NCBI GenBank assembly: GCA_002314675.1
Contig: DCGZ01000086.1
Span: 1 to 23,866, forward strand
Source: Fibrobacter sp. UBA1765
GTDB lineage: Bacteria > Fibrobacterota > Fibrobacteria > Fibrobacterales > Fibrobacteraceae
Direction of reading: 5' to 3'
Length of the DNA: 23,866 nt
Below, piece after piece: positions 15,269-23,566 of this stretch. Both the position numbers and the translations under genes were made by a program. Position 1 is the stretch's first letter; every line of letters begins with the position of its first letter. Below the pieces are notes generated by a model. That model made no database searches. It was not told the origin of the DNA and saw only the letters and a list, made by a program, of their open reading frames with translations.

Positions 15269-17242
15269 CTAGATTTTCCAGATCGGACGATTCTTACGTT
15301 CGTTCACAAGGTTACGAATTTCAAAATTCAAAGTCCATGCATCTGGCAATTCTTCAACCTTGCATGGAATTCTGTAAGACCAGTTGTGTGGGCCAACAGT
15401 ACCAGGAACATTCACTCGTTCTTCGCTAGCAGGCACACTGTAGAACTGGTTCGACAGGGCAAAGAAATCCTGAATCGGCAAAATGCAGAGCAGGCTGTTT
15501 GCAGAAAGAAGGTTCGAAAGAATGCCACGCACAGAATCCGGATTCAAGGTCTGAGGAACCATACCAACCTGGTGCGCATGTCCCCAGTAAAGTTCCTTGT
15601 CAAAGTCAGCTTCTTCCCAAAGTCCACGAAGCGTAGAGGTATCGTGGCAACTGGAAGTGCAAACAGAAAGGCGCGGATATTCGCCCATTTCATAATATGG
15701 AGAATACGGAGAATTCCAGTTACGGGTCCAGCGTTCTACACGGAGAGCAAGAATGTTCAACTTGTTCAAGACAAACGGTACGCACTGCGGAACAGCACCA
15801 AGGTCTTCGGCGCAAACAAGCATGTCCGTCTCGTTTGCAAGAACATTCAAGAGCTTGAGAGCGTTATCGCGCCACAAGTCTTCCTGGGCTGCCTGGTTTT
15901 CTGCGATCAAGCGGCGAATTGCCTCCTGTTCATTCTGCGGCATAGTTCCAAGAACAGGCTGGTTGTACCAGCTCCAGAACGGGTAGAACGAATCGCCTGC
16001 AGAAGACGGTACGAAGATACGGTTCCAGTAAAGCTTGAGCAAGCGGTCCTTGAATTCCTGCGGTTCTTCAAGGGAGCAAATAAAGCGTTCACTTGCGCAT
16101 TCATCCTTAAAGACATAACGGTCAAATGTACCATAGAGAGTCTTCAAGTACTTCTGGATTGCGGCATCGGTAAATTCACTGAGGAATTCCTTGAGCTGAT
16201 CGTAACCGTAGTTCGGGTTCTTGAGATATTCAAGGCTTTCATTGCAAAGACCTGCATTATTCAGGGTTGCACGGCTAATAGGAACGCACGGGTCAAAGCG
16301 ACCGAGCATGCCGGTAACTTCCTGCTGAGGAATCTTCCAGATACGGAAGAAGCCAAGGACATGGTCGATGCGGTATGCGTTATAGAACTTCGCCGCCTGG
16401 CGGAGCCTGCGACGCCACCATTCAAAGTTAGTCTGTTCAAGAACGTCCCAGCGATATGTCGGGAAGCCCCAGTTCTGGCCAGCAGCGCTATACATGTCAG
16501 GTGGAGCACCCGCACGGTCAGCAAGAGAGAAGTATGCACGATCATACCAAACATCTGCGCTATCTTCATTAATAAGAATAGGAATGTCACCCTTCAGGCG
16601 CACGCCAATCTTTTGAAGTTCCTGAACGGCATGGGAGAACTGGGCTTCAGCTTCCCACTGCATCCAAGCCTGGAAAATAGCATCTTTCTTGAACTTCTTC
16701 CAGATCGCTTCAATATCCTTTTCACTTGGTTCCTGGTAACCTTCCCAGTCTTTCCAGCTGCATTCGTTATGCTGAGCCTTGAGAACGCAGTATGCTGCAT
16801 ACGGGCGTACCCACTCATTTGCAAGAGTCCAGCTAGCCAAGGCTTTCGAAGTTGAAAGTTCCTTATAGCGAATATCAAAAATCTTGCGAAGCATCGCACG
16901 CTTCCAGGAAGAAACCCTGTAATAATCTACGCGCGGCATCGCCTCGAATTCACGCTGCTTTTCAAGGATTTCACTTGAAAAAGTATCGGAGCCATCAACA
17001 GCCTGCAGATTGATGAAAATAGGATTCAATGCAAATGCACTACGAGCACTATAAGGGCTTGATTCGTAACCGGTATCGTTTACCGGCAAAATCTGAATCA
17101 CGCTCATGTCTACACTGCGAGCCCACTTTGCAAGCGGAATCAAGTCGAGAAAGTCGCCAACGCCTATGCTGTTTTCACTACGAAGGCTGAACAGCGGAAT
17201 TGCAACACCAGTCTGGAAATAAGAAAGATCACCGTATTTCAT
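15269..17242 (-). CDS. malQ: 4-alpha-glucanotransferase (amylomaltase, GH77)
   Basis: A cytoplasmic disproportionating enzyme that transfers alpha-1,4-glucan segments between maltodextrins, part of maltodextrin and glycogen turnover. The GH77 catalytic residues are visible: nucleophile Asp293 in AYRIDHVLGFFR, acid/base Glu479 in VCAEDLGAVPQ, and Asp534 in SSCHDTSTLRG (numbering from the chosen start). The N terminus is close to bacterial MalQ (FQTGVAIPLFSLRSENSIGVG DF). Starts at 17242 (MKYGDL) and 17248 (MHMKYGDL) are both possible. A longer frame to 17287 is rejected because it runs into the heptad repeat. The 657-residue length fits the family's usual range. No good Shine-Dalgarno is seen. 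It has its own terminator, so it is probably not co-transcribed with the GH13 gene downstream. Confidence 0.95.
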   Translation of the reverse strand: MKYGDLSYFQTGVAIPLFSLRSENSIGVGDFLDLIPLAKWARSVDMSVIQILPVNDTGYESSPYSARSAFALNPIFINLQAVDGSDTFSSEILEKQREFEAMPRVDYYRVSSWKRAMLRKIFDIRYKELSTSKALASWTLANEWVRPYAAYCVLKAQHNECSWKDWEGYQEPSEKDIEAIWKKFKKDAIFQAWMQWEAEAQFSHAVQELQKIGVRLKGDIPILINEDSADVWYDRAYFSLADRAGAPPDMYSAAGQNWGFPTYRWDVLEQTNFEWWRRRLRQAAKFYNAYRIDHVLGFFRIWKIPQQEVTGMLGRFDPCVPISRATLNNAGLCNESLEYLKNPNYGYDQLKEFLSEFTDAAIQKYLKTLYGTFDRYVFKDECASERFICSLEEPQEFKDRLLKLYWNRIFVPSSAGDSFYPFWSWYNQPVLGTMPQNEQEAIRRLIAENQAAQEDLWRDNALKLLNVLANETDMLVCAEDLGAVPQCVPFVLNKLNILALRVERWTRNWNSPYSPYYEMGEYPRLSVCTSSCHDTSTLRGLWEEADFDKELYWGHAHQVGMVPQTLNPDSVRGILSNLLSANSLLCILPIQDFFALSNQFYSVPASEERVNVPGTVGPHNWSYRIPCKVEELPDAWTLNFEIRNLVNERKNRPIWKI

Positions 17243-17275
17243 ATGCATAAATATTAGAAATAATTCAATATACAG

Positions 17276-17357
17276 ATGCAAGAGCAAGATGCAAGATGCA
17301 AGAAAGATGACAGAGAACAGTAGGCAGAAGACAGAAAACAGAGGACAGAAGACAGAA
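17276..17357. repeat. Large heptad repeat block upstream of malQ
   Basis: Two successive families. Units of ATGCAAG occupy 17276-17302 (one copy shortened to six bases), then after a 6-nt gap seven consecutive 7-mers of GACAGAA type occupy 17309-17357 in exact register. The units vary at positions 1, 2, 6 and 7 while the CAG core persists in all seven. Confidence 0.85.
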
Positions 17358-17372
17358 ATCGTTACTTAACAT

Positions 17373-17401
17373 GTCGTTGCGAACGCAGCGCGGCAATCTA
17401 G
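17373..17401. repeat. Dispersed-type element GTCGTTGCGAACGCAGCGCG...GCAATCTAG
   Basis: This resembles the intergenic word of the form GTCATTGCGAGCG...GCGGCAATC that is scattered in many bacterial genomes. One copy is seen here. Its CGC/GCG core is similar in style to the hairpin parts of the other repeats in the window. Confidence 0.45.
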
Positions 17402-17501
17402 AACAAAAACAGGACGTGAGAAATTACAATCACGCCAAAAGCGGCCTGTATCGAACGCGATTATACAACGGCCTACACTGCAAAATGTTACTATTGTCTG
17501 T

Positions 17502-17645
17502 ATGAGTTACGAATGCAAAAACCTGAATGGAACTTTCTGTGTAAAACGTCAAAAGGAATGCGACCCGGGCGAACCTGGCTGCGTACTGCGCGGGCGCGTA
17601 AGCTTTCCTTTGAAAGAAAAAAAGAAAGAAGTTGGAAAAAAATAG
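17502..17645 (+). CDS. Small cysteine-containing protein, function unknown
   Basis: A 47-residue open frame starting MSYECKNLNGTFC, with four cysteines at 5, 13, 20 and 27 (spacing C-x7-C-x6-C-x6-C), a CDPGEPGC turn in the middle, and a strongly basic Lys-rich tail. There is no signal peptide or membrane segment, so it should be cytoplasmic. The even Cys spacing suggests a small metal-binding (zinc or iron-sulfur) fold, which is inference only. It is the only plus-strand gene between 9225 and the right edge. No Shine-Dalgarno is present; TTACTATTGTC lies directly before the ATG and could be a -10 element of a leaderless mRNA. A terminator follows at 17684-17722. I do not recognise the family. 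The Cys pattern and plausible context support it as a real gene. Confidence 0.6.
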   Translation: MSYECKNLNGTFCVKRQKECDPGEPGCVLRGRVSFPLKEKKKEVGKK

Positions 17646-17683
17646 TAGATGGTTTGAAAAATTACCGTTTCCTGCCTTAAGGC

Positions 17684-17722
17684 AAAAAAAGAATCCAGGC
17701 CCACAAAAGGTCTGGATTCTTT
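17684..17722. terminator. Terminator shared by the ABC operon and the small Cys gene
   Basis: A 14-bp stem including one G-U pair (17688-17701 with 17709-17722, core GAATCCAG / CTGGATTC) and a 7-nt loop. The A7 run on its left gives a U-tract for the minus-strand operon ending at 17751; on the plus strand the tail is weaker. Confidence 0.88.
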
Positions 17723-17750
17723 AATGACTACCTATTTGGCGATTTAACCA

Positions 17751-18560
17751 TTATCTCTTGGAGCGATGGCTATTCTTGATCCATTCAGTCTTGTGGACTT
17801 CCGGAATATCGTCAAGAAGCTTCAAGGTATGCGGTTCGTCAGTCTTGTCAAGCACTTCTTCCGGAGTACCCTGGTTAACAATGGAACCTTCGTGCATAAT
17901 GAAGATACGGTCAGAAACATAGTTTGCAAGACCGATATCGTGAGTCACGAACACGATTGTCATCTGAAGTTCCTGTTTGAGCTTCATGAGGTAATCAAGA
18001 ATGTTTGCGCGCACGCATGCGTCCACCATGGAAGTCGGTTCGTCAGCAATGAGAACCTTAGGCTTCAAGGCAAAGATACGGGCAAGCAACATACGCTGCA
18101 TCTGACCACCAGAAAGCTCGAACGGATACTTGCCTTCGATATCGGCAGGCTTAACGTTAACAGCCATAAGGCCTGCATCTACGCGAGCCTTGACTTCTTC
18201 CTTGCTCGGCTTCTTTTCCAAGATGTTGAGGGCATCTTCAAGCTGGCTGCGGATAGTGAAGAACTGGTTGAAGCAGCTGAACGGGTCCTGGAAAACAGAC
18301 TGTACTTCGTTCCAATGCTTCTTCAAGCTCCTGATCTTATCATCACGATAAAGGAACACGCCACTAGTCGGCTGGTACAGGCCAAGCATAACCTTGGCAA
18401 GAACAGACTTACCGCAACCGGAGCCACCCACGATAGAAATGATTTCACCATCGTAAATGTCAAAAGTTACGTTGTTGACAGCTGTTTTCAATCTCTTGCC
18501 TGCGCCAAAAGTCTTAGAGACATTCTGGGCAGAAAAAACGATAGACTTATTACTTGGCAT
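17751..18560 (-). CDS. oppF: Oligopeptide/oligosaccharide ABC transporter ATPase (OppF/DppF-like)
   Basis: A 269-residue ATPase that would pair with the adjacent OppD-like subunit to power import. Walker A is GGSGCGKS (45-52), the Q-loop lies in SVFQDPFSCFN, the signature is the canonical LSGGQMQR (149-156), Walker B is VLIADEPTS (Asp173/Glu174), and the H-loop is FVTHD. It is shorter than most OppF proteins because the C-terminal oligopeptide-transport domain with its Cys cluster is missing. It overlaps the upstream ATPase gene by 11 nt, so the two are translationally coupled. It is the last gene of the operon, followed by a terminator. The symbol reflects family only; the substrate is not known. 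Confidence 0.93.
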   Translation of the reverse strand: MPSNKSIVFSAQNVSKTFGAGKRLKTAVNNVTFDIYDGEIISIVGGSGCGKSVLAKVMLGLYQPTSGVFLYRDDKIRSLKKHWNEVQSVFQDPFSCFNQFFTIRSQLEDALNILEKKPSKEEVKARVDAGLMAVNVKPADIEGKYPFELSGGQMQRMLLARIFALKPKVLIADEPTSMVDACVRANILDYLMKLKQELQMTIVFVTHDIGLANYVSDRIFIMHEGSIVNQGTPEEVLDKTDEPHTLKLLDDIPEVHKTEWIKNSHRSKR

Positions 18561-19554
18561 AATTGCACCTCACCTGGCGATCGCCAACAATGCGGAGTTC
18601 CTGGGTTGTCTTCTTGCAATCTGCGCATGCGCGTGTGCAACGGTCTGCAAAGCGGCAGCCTTCAATCTTGTTCTTAAGGCTTGGAGGAGCGCCTTCAATA
18701 GCAACCGGCTTACGGCTACGCTGGCTCTGTTCAGTACTGAGCATAGCGCCCATCAATGCCTGGGTATACGGATGACGCGGATCCTTAACAACCTGTTCTG
18801 CAGTACCCTTTTCTACGATTTCGCCTGCATACATAATAGCGATGTTGTCAGCTACATGGTAAAGGAGCGGAAGTTCGTGGGTAATGAAGATCATGGTGCT
18901 GAAAATGCCCTTGTCAAGAAGATCAAAGATCATCTTGATAACTTCCTTCTGAGTAGAAACGTCAAGAGCGGAAGTCGGTTCGTCAGCAATAACCATCTGC
19001 GGGTTCAAAAGGGTTGAAATACCGATAACGCTACGTTGGCGTTCACCAGCGGTAAGCTGAATCGGGTGGGAATTCAAGACGCGTTCTGTATCCATACCGA
19101 AAAGGTCGAAACGTTCACGGAGACGGTCATAGATTTCCTTGTGGTCAATAGCCTTGCCCGGCTGCTGGTGAGCAGCGATAACGTCGGCAGCGATGTCCTT
19201 GATCTTACGGACAGGGTTAAGAGCATTGAATGCACCCTGAGGAATCATGGAAACCTGCTGAGCAAGAACGTTCGAACGAATGTCTTCGATAGAACGGTTC
19301 ATGAGGGTTTCCATTTGACCCTTTTCCTTGTTCCAGACGCGAACGTCACCGGAAGTCGGATAAAGAGGAGGAATGCACATGCCCATAAGGCCAGAAACGA
19401 GTGTGGACTTACCGCAACCAGATTCACCAGCAATACCAAGGATTTCACCCTGCTTCATGCTAAAGGAAACATCAGTTACAGCGTGAGTCTTGTCACCAAA
19501 ACGACCAAGGTAATGGAGGCTGAGGTGATCTACTTCAAAAATATTTTCAGACAT
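18550..19554 (-). CDS. oppD: Oligopeptide/oligosaccharide ABC transporter ATPase (OppD/DppD-like)
   Basis: A 334-residue ATPase, partner of the OppF-like subunit. Walker A is GESGCGKST (43-51), Walker B is MVIADEPTSALD (Asp191/Glu192), and the H-loop is FITHE. The signature is degenerate: LTAGERQR (167-174) instead of LSGGQ. The C-terminal oligopeptide-transport domain is present, with EGAPPSLKNKIEGCRFADRC and further cysteines in ACADC and RCNYAK, matching the Cys cluster (iron-sulfur type) seen in DppD proteins. A good Shine-Dalgarno AAGGTGA precedes the ATG, 11 nt after the permease stop. One canonical and one degenerate signature suggest unequal ATP sites, which is inference. Confidence 0.94.
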   Translation of the reverse strand: MSENIFEVDHLSLHYLGRFGDKTHAVTDVSFSMKQGEILGIAGESGCGKSTLVSGLMGMCIPPLYPTSGDVRVWNKEKGQMETLMNRSIEDIRSNVLAQQVSMIPQGAFNALNPVRKIKDIAADVIAAHQQPGKAIDHKEIYDRLRERFDLFGMDTERVLNSHPIQLTAGERQRSVIGISTLLNPQMVIADEPTSALDVSTQKEVIKMIFDLLDKGIFSTMIFITHELPLLYHVADNIAIMYAGEIVEKGTAEQVVKDPRHPYTQALMGAMLSTEQSQRSRKPVAIEGAPPSLKNKIEGCRFADRCTRACADCKKTTQELRIVGDRQVRCNYAK

Positions 19555-19565
19555 ATTGATTCACC

Positions 19566-20411
19566 TTATTTGCGCAGACGCGGGTTGAAGACGCCTTCCA
19601 TGGAAGTGTTGATCAAGTAGAGGGCAAACACTGTGAGAGTAATGATGATTGTTGCCGGGAGGAAAGCAATCCAGATACTATCAGAAAGTGCACCGTTATC
19701 CTTAGCTTCGTTCAAGATAATGCCAAGGGATGTAGAATCCAGAGGGCCAAGGCCAATCATGGAGATGGATGCTTCGGAAAGAATACCGGAACCGACCTGC
19801 ATGATGAACACCATGAACACATAGGAAAGGAGGTACGGGAGAACGTGCTTCACAACGATTGTAAGGGAGCTTGCACCGTTAATGCGTGCAAGGGCGATAT
19901 GGTCGCGGCTACGCAGAGAGGAAGCCTGTGCACGAACAGCACGAGCAGACCAGCTCCAAGCAGTAAGACCAATGATAAGGCCAATCAAGGTGAGGGAACG
20001 GCCATCCTTAACAGCGGTGCTGATAAGAACGAGGATCACGAACTGCGGAATAACGATGAAGAGGTTCGTAAGCATGTTAAGAACTTCATCAATCCAGCCG
20101 CCACGGAAACCGCCGAACAAGCCGATAAATACACCAAGAACTGTAGCAATGATACCAGCCAAGAAGCCCACATAGAGTGAAGAACGAAGGCCAGAAATCA
20201 AGAGAGACACATAGTCACGGCCAAGATGGTCTGTACCGAGCAAATGTTCGCCACTAGACGGAGCATACGGGCCAGCAACAATGTCGCGGAAATTGGTATC
20301 CACATTGTAGAACAACGGGCCAAGGATAGCGACGAGGAGTGTCAAGATAAAGATTGAAATACCCACAACAAACATCGGGGATTTCATAAGGTTTTTCAAC
20401 AGTTTAAGCAT
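19566..20411 (-). CDS. oppC: ABC transporter permease (OppC/DppC-like)
   Basis: A 281-residue inner-membrane permease of the peptide/nickel/oligosaccharide (BPD) class. The N-terminal helix is VVGISIFILTLLVAILGPL. The OppC-specific loop LLGTDHLGRDYVSLLISGLR follows (about 56-75). Five more helices are seen. The EAA-type cytoplasmic loop that contacts the ATPases lies near RINGASSLTIVVKHVLP. The C terminus is GVFNPRLRK, typical of this family. Its ATG overlaps the stop of the upstream permease by one base (TAATG), which indicates coupled translation. Both permeases in the operon are intact, so the transporter should be functional. The substrate class cannot be decided from this subunit. Confidence 0.94.
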   Translation of the reverse strand: MLKLLKNLMKSPMFVVGISIFILTLLVAILGPLFYNVDTNFRDIVAGPYAPSSGEHLLGTDHLGRDYVSLLISGLRSSLYVGFLAGIIATVLGVFIGLFGGFRGGWIDEVLNMLTNLFIVIPQFVILVLISTAVKDGRSLTLIGLIIGLTAWSWSARAVRAQASSLRSRDHIALARINGASSLTIVVKHVLPYLLSYVFMVFIMQVGSGILSEASISMIGLGPLDSTSLGIILNEAKDNGALSDSIWIAFLPATIIITLTVFALYLINTSMEGVFNPRLRK

Positions 20412-21517
20412 TATTTGCCTCCCATCTGAATACCGGCCTTAACGCGCGGATCGAAGATTGCGATGAGAACGTCCACAGCAAAGTTTGCAAGGAGCACGCA
20501 TGTAGAAATCATGAGTGTGCAACCCTGAATTGTTGCGTAGTCATTTGCCTGGATAGCATTGAGCATAGCCATACCAAGACCTGGGTAAGAGAAGATCATT
20601 TCGGTAATAAGGGCACCACCCACCATTGCACCGAGAGACTGGGCAAGACCAGTGAGCTGCGGAAGCATAGCGTTACGGAACACATATGTAATGATCTTGC
20701 CTTCGCGAAGGCCGAGCCACTTTGCGTACTTCATGTAGTCGGTACCAAGTTCATAGATGGACATGGAACGCATACCAGTTGCCTGACCAGAAAGAAGAAT
20801 CGGGAAGCAGCTGAAGAACGGAAGTACATAGTAGAAGCCAAGGCTCTTGAAGAATTCAAAGGAGAAGCTCGGAGTCATATCAAGGCTGTAAGCGCCCATT
20901 GCCGGGAACCAGCCAAGAGTGATGGAGAAAAGAGCCACAAGAAGCATACCGAATACGAAATACGGAACACCATTCAAGAACATTGCAACCGGGAAGAAGA
21001 CCTTGTCGAAAATGCCGCGCTTGTAAGCAGCAAATGCGCCAAGGAGGTTACCAACGATCCAGCCAAGGACAATTGTCGGGAACTGGATTGCAAGGGTCCA
21101 TGGAAGACTTTCAGCAATGATTTCGCTAACCTTCTTGTTCTTGTTGAAGGAGAAGCCTAAATCACCGTGGAAAATACCGATAACATAATCAGCAAACTGA
21201 GAAACAATGTTCTTCTGAACAGGTTCCTTGACTTCGCGTTCTTCACCGGTAACAGGATCCTTGACTACAGAAACGGCAAATACAATATTGCCATCTGCAT
21301 CATACACAAGGCGATTCAAGTCCTTGAGGTAGCCAAGCTTCTTTTCTGCAGCCATTTCTGGAGAAAGGCCGGCAGCAGACTGACCCATAAGAATGTCAAC
21401 CTGGTCCTGGCCAAGGCGAGGCAAGGTAAAGTTGATGGCAACTGCGACGATAAATGTCAGCAAGTACCAAAAGCCCTTTTGCAGGACGTAACGTAACATA
21501 GGGAATTGTTTTAACAT
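20411..21517 (-). CDS. oppB: ABC transporter permease (OppB/DppB-like)
   Basis: A 368-residue permease. The first helix (about 16-32, FWYLLTFIVAVAINFTL) is followed by an unusually long extracytoplasmic loop of about 100 residues (Lys/Glu-rich, including GQSAAGLSPEMAAEKKLGYL). The FHGDLGFSF motif typical of the family comes before helix 2. The EAA loop is FRNAMLPQLTGLAQSLGAMV, and the C terminus is IFDPRVKAG. The long loop makes it larger than the standard roughly 310-residue OppB and is common in family members linked to oligosaccharide uptake. The gene lies 12 nt downstream of the lipoprotein gene and overlaps the next permease. The symbol marks the family, not the substrate. Confidence 0.93.
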   Translation of the reverse strand: MLKQFPMLRYVLQKGFWYLLTFIVAVAINFTLPRLGQDQVDILMGQSAAGLSPEMAAEKKLGYLKDLNRLVYDADGNIVFAVSVVKDPVTGEEREVKEPVQKNIVSQFADYVIGIFHGDLGFSFNKNKKVSEIIAESLPWTLAIQFPTIVLGWIVGNLLGAFAAYKRGIFDKVFFPVAMFLNGVPYFVFGMLLVALFSITLGWFPAMGAYSLDMTPSFSFEFFKSLGFYYVLPFFSCFPILLSGQATGMRSMSIYELGTDYMKYAKWLGLREGKIITYVFRNAMLPQLTGLAQSLGAMVGGALITEMIFSYPGLGMAMLNAIQANDYATIQGCTLMISTCVLLANFAVDVLIAIFDPRVKAGIQMGGK

Positions 21518-21529
21518 TTGTCGTTGTCC

Positions 21530-23362
21530 TTATTTAGCGAGTTTAAGGTGCCAAAGAATCTTTGTACCAGAGGCAACCCATGGGAGCTGTGCCGGTGCAT
21601 ACGGATTTTCTTCATTAGGCCAGTTAGTCCAAACGCGGTCGCTGAATTCGTAGAACTGTTCCGGGAGATACACAACTGGGATAGCCGGTTGGTCTTCCAT
21701 GAAGATTCTGTTCAATACATGGTATGCAGCAGTCTTCTGTTCTTCGTCAGTCATAAGCGGGATTGCGTTCAAGAGGCTGTCCACTTCCGGACGGTATTCC
21801 GGGGAACCTGGCTTGTTGTAACGACCAATGTTCGTACCAGCCCAGGAGCCGATCGGCTGCCAGTCACGAGCGACGCCCATAACCTGGTTGAAACGGTCCC
21901 AAGGAAGGCTCGGGGAAACGTCAGCAGACGGCTTATCCATGATAAGGTCGAAGTTACCGTTACCCTTTGCCGGCCAGTAGGTACCGCCATCCACAAAGCC
22001 TTCACGAATATCGATACCGGCCTTGCGCATACCGTCAACAGCGATCTTTACGATTGCTTCCCAGTCGGTCCAACCGGCAGGGCAGGTAATGAACAATGTC
22101 GGGAGCTTTTGGCCCTTCATTTCCATGTGAGAAAGCGTGCTGTCATCGTTCCAAACAGACTTGATGCCAACGGAATCAAGCATAGCCTTCACAGCGTCAA
22201 TCTTCTGTGCATCACGGAGAGACATGTTGACACCGTAAGTGCCAAGGTCTTCGTCATTGACATACTTAGCTTCAAGGCCCTTTGTCATGATAAGGCCCGG
22301 CTTCATGTCACCAGAGTACTTGGAAACAGCAAACTGGTCAAGAGCCTTGTAGTCGATTGCTGTAGCAAGAGCACGGCGGAAGGTCTTATTGTTAAGAGGT
22401 TCCTTTGTAGTATTGATGATGAACATCGGCATTGCACCCGGGTTGTAGTACGGCGGGTTCTTGAGCCAGGTGTGAACACCGGAGTTTGCCTTACGTTCGA
22501 TACGTGGGATATAGCTCATGGAAGCGTCGAGCTTGCCTTCACGCATAGCGATTGTATTATGTTCGTTGTACTTGTAAATCGGGTGAACAATGTACTTAGG
22601 AGCAGGGAGCTTACCTTCGTGGAGAGCCGCATTGCCCCAGTAATCGTCACGACGAGCAAGGGTAATCTTTGTGTTAGAGAAGTCCTTAAGGTTATACGGA
22701 CCAGAAACAACAGGAGCTTCGCCGGTCAACGGGTTTACGCTCATGTCCTGCTTCTTGACTTCATCCTTGGAACCGAACTTTTCGATAAGGGCGTTAAAGA
22801 CATGTGCCGGAACAATGCGAACTGCCTGGAGAAGATCCATAACAGAAAGCGGGTTGTTACGCTTGTCCTTAGCAACGATAAAGGAAAGACGTTCGGTAAA
22901 TTCTTCGGAATCCTTAGCGCGAAGGGTATCTACATGAATTGCAGAAATCTGATCGCTCGTGTTGATCGTGCCCTGGGCAAAGATGAACTTAACATCTTCG
23001 GAGTTCACTCGAACGCCATCGCTCCACTTGGCAGCCGGGTTCAAGTCAACAACGATACTGTCATTGTTGGAAAGTTCCGAAACCAGTGTACCAAGAAGCG
23101 GCTCAATAACACCATCGAGTGTGTTGTAAGTTACGAGCGGTTCGTACATCAAGTTGAAACGACCACTGACAGGCCATGCACACTGCCAGGCTTCAGCCAA
23201 CGGGTTGAATGTGGTAGGGTCTCCAGTCTGCTGGCCGGAGAGGTAAAGAGTCTCTTCGCGAGGGAGCGCAGAACTGTCGGTATTAGAACCGCAGCCCACA
23301 AGCAAAGCACAACATGCCGGAACGGCTAGCGCAGTCCTGGCAACTTTGTTTAGAACAACCAT
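21530..23362 (-). CDS. oppA: Solute-binding lipoprotein, family 5 (OppA/DppA-like)
   Basis: A 610-residue extracytoplasmic solute-binding lipoprotein that delivers substrate to the permeases encoded downstream. The signal sequence ends in the lipobox LLVGC, with the lipidated Cys24, followed by a Ser/Asn-rich linker (GSNTDSS). The family 5 fold is recognisable from GDPTTFNPLAEAW, NLMYEPLVTYNTLDG, LNPAAKWSDGVRVNSEDVKF, then the late FRRALATAIDYKAL and the C-terminal NWPNEENPYAP. It starts the operon, with Shine-Dalgarno AGGATC seven bases before the ATG. Family 5 proteins bind peptides, nickel or, in several anaerobes, cello- and manno-oligosaccharides. The operon sits near alpha-glucan genes but behind a separate terminator, so context does not settle the ligand. 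Confidence 0.93.
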   Translation of the reverse strand: MVVLNKVARTALAVPACCALLVGCGSNTDSSALPREETLYLSGQQTGDPTTFNPLAEAWQCAWPVSGRFNLMYEPLVTYNTLDGVIEPLLGTLVSELSNNDSIVVDLNPAAKWSDGVRVNSEDVKFIFAQGTINTSDQISAIHVDTLRAKDSEEFTERLSFIVAKDKRNNPLSVMDLLQAVRIVPAHVFNALIEKFGSKDEVKKQDMSVNPLTGEAPVVSGPYNLKDFSNTKITLARRDDYWGNAALHEGKLPAPKYIVHPIYKYNEHNTIAMREGKLDASMSYIPRIERKANSGVHTWLKNPPYYNPGAMPMFIINTTKEPLNNKTFRRALATAIDYKALDQFAVSKYSGDMKPGLIMTKGLEAKYVNDEDLGTYGVNMSLRDAQKIDAVKAMLDSVGIKSVWNDDSTLSHMEMKGQKLPTLFITCPAGWTDWEAIVKIAVDGMRKAGIDIREGFVDGGTYWPAKGNGNFDLIMDKPSADVSPSLPWDRFNQVMGVARDWQPIGSWAGTNIGRYNKPGSPEYRPEVDSLLNAIPLMTDEEQKTAAYHVLNRIFMEDQPAIPVVYLPEQFYEFSDRVWTNWPNEENPYAPAQLPWVASGTKILWHLKLAK

Positions 23363-23566
23363 TTGATCCTCATGTAAATAAGCCCAAATCGGGAATTAAT
23401 AAAAAAATCAATTTTAATATAGATTATTGTTGGAATATTATGGTTGAAAAGATTTTGTAAAAAAGATAATTTCGGCAGTTTGTAAACTTTACTAAATAAC
23501 TAACGTAAGGTAATTTTAATAAACAATGATAAAGCACGGTTAATAACAAAAAAAAAACACGCTACT
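23363..23566. other. AT-rich promoter region of the ABC operon
   Basis: This stretch is strongly AT-rich and holds no open frame. On the minus strand TTTACA and TAATAT are 15 nt apart, about 80-110 nt before the lipoprotein ATG, and could be -35/-10 elements with slightly short spacing. GTAAACTTTAC (near 23480) is an imperfect palindrome. All are tentative. Confidence 0.3.

Noticed and set aside
17243..17287. Upstream ATG start for malQ
   Set aside because: It begins inside the ATGCAAG repeat block, and the extra hydrophobic residues are not expected in a cytoplasmic GH77 enzyme.
17276..17357. CRISPR-like array
   Set aside because: Units are 7 nt without unique spacers, and there are no cas genes nearby.
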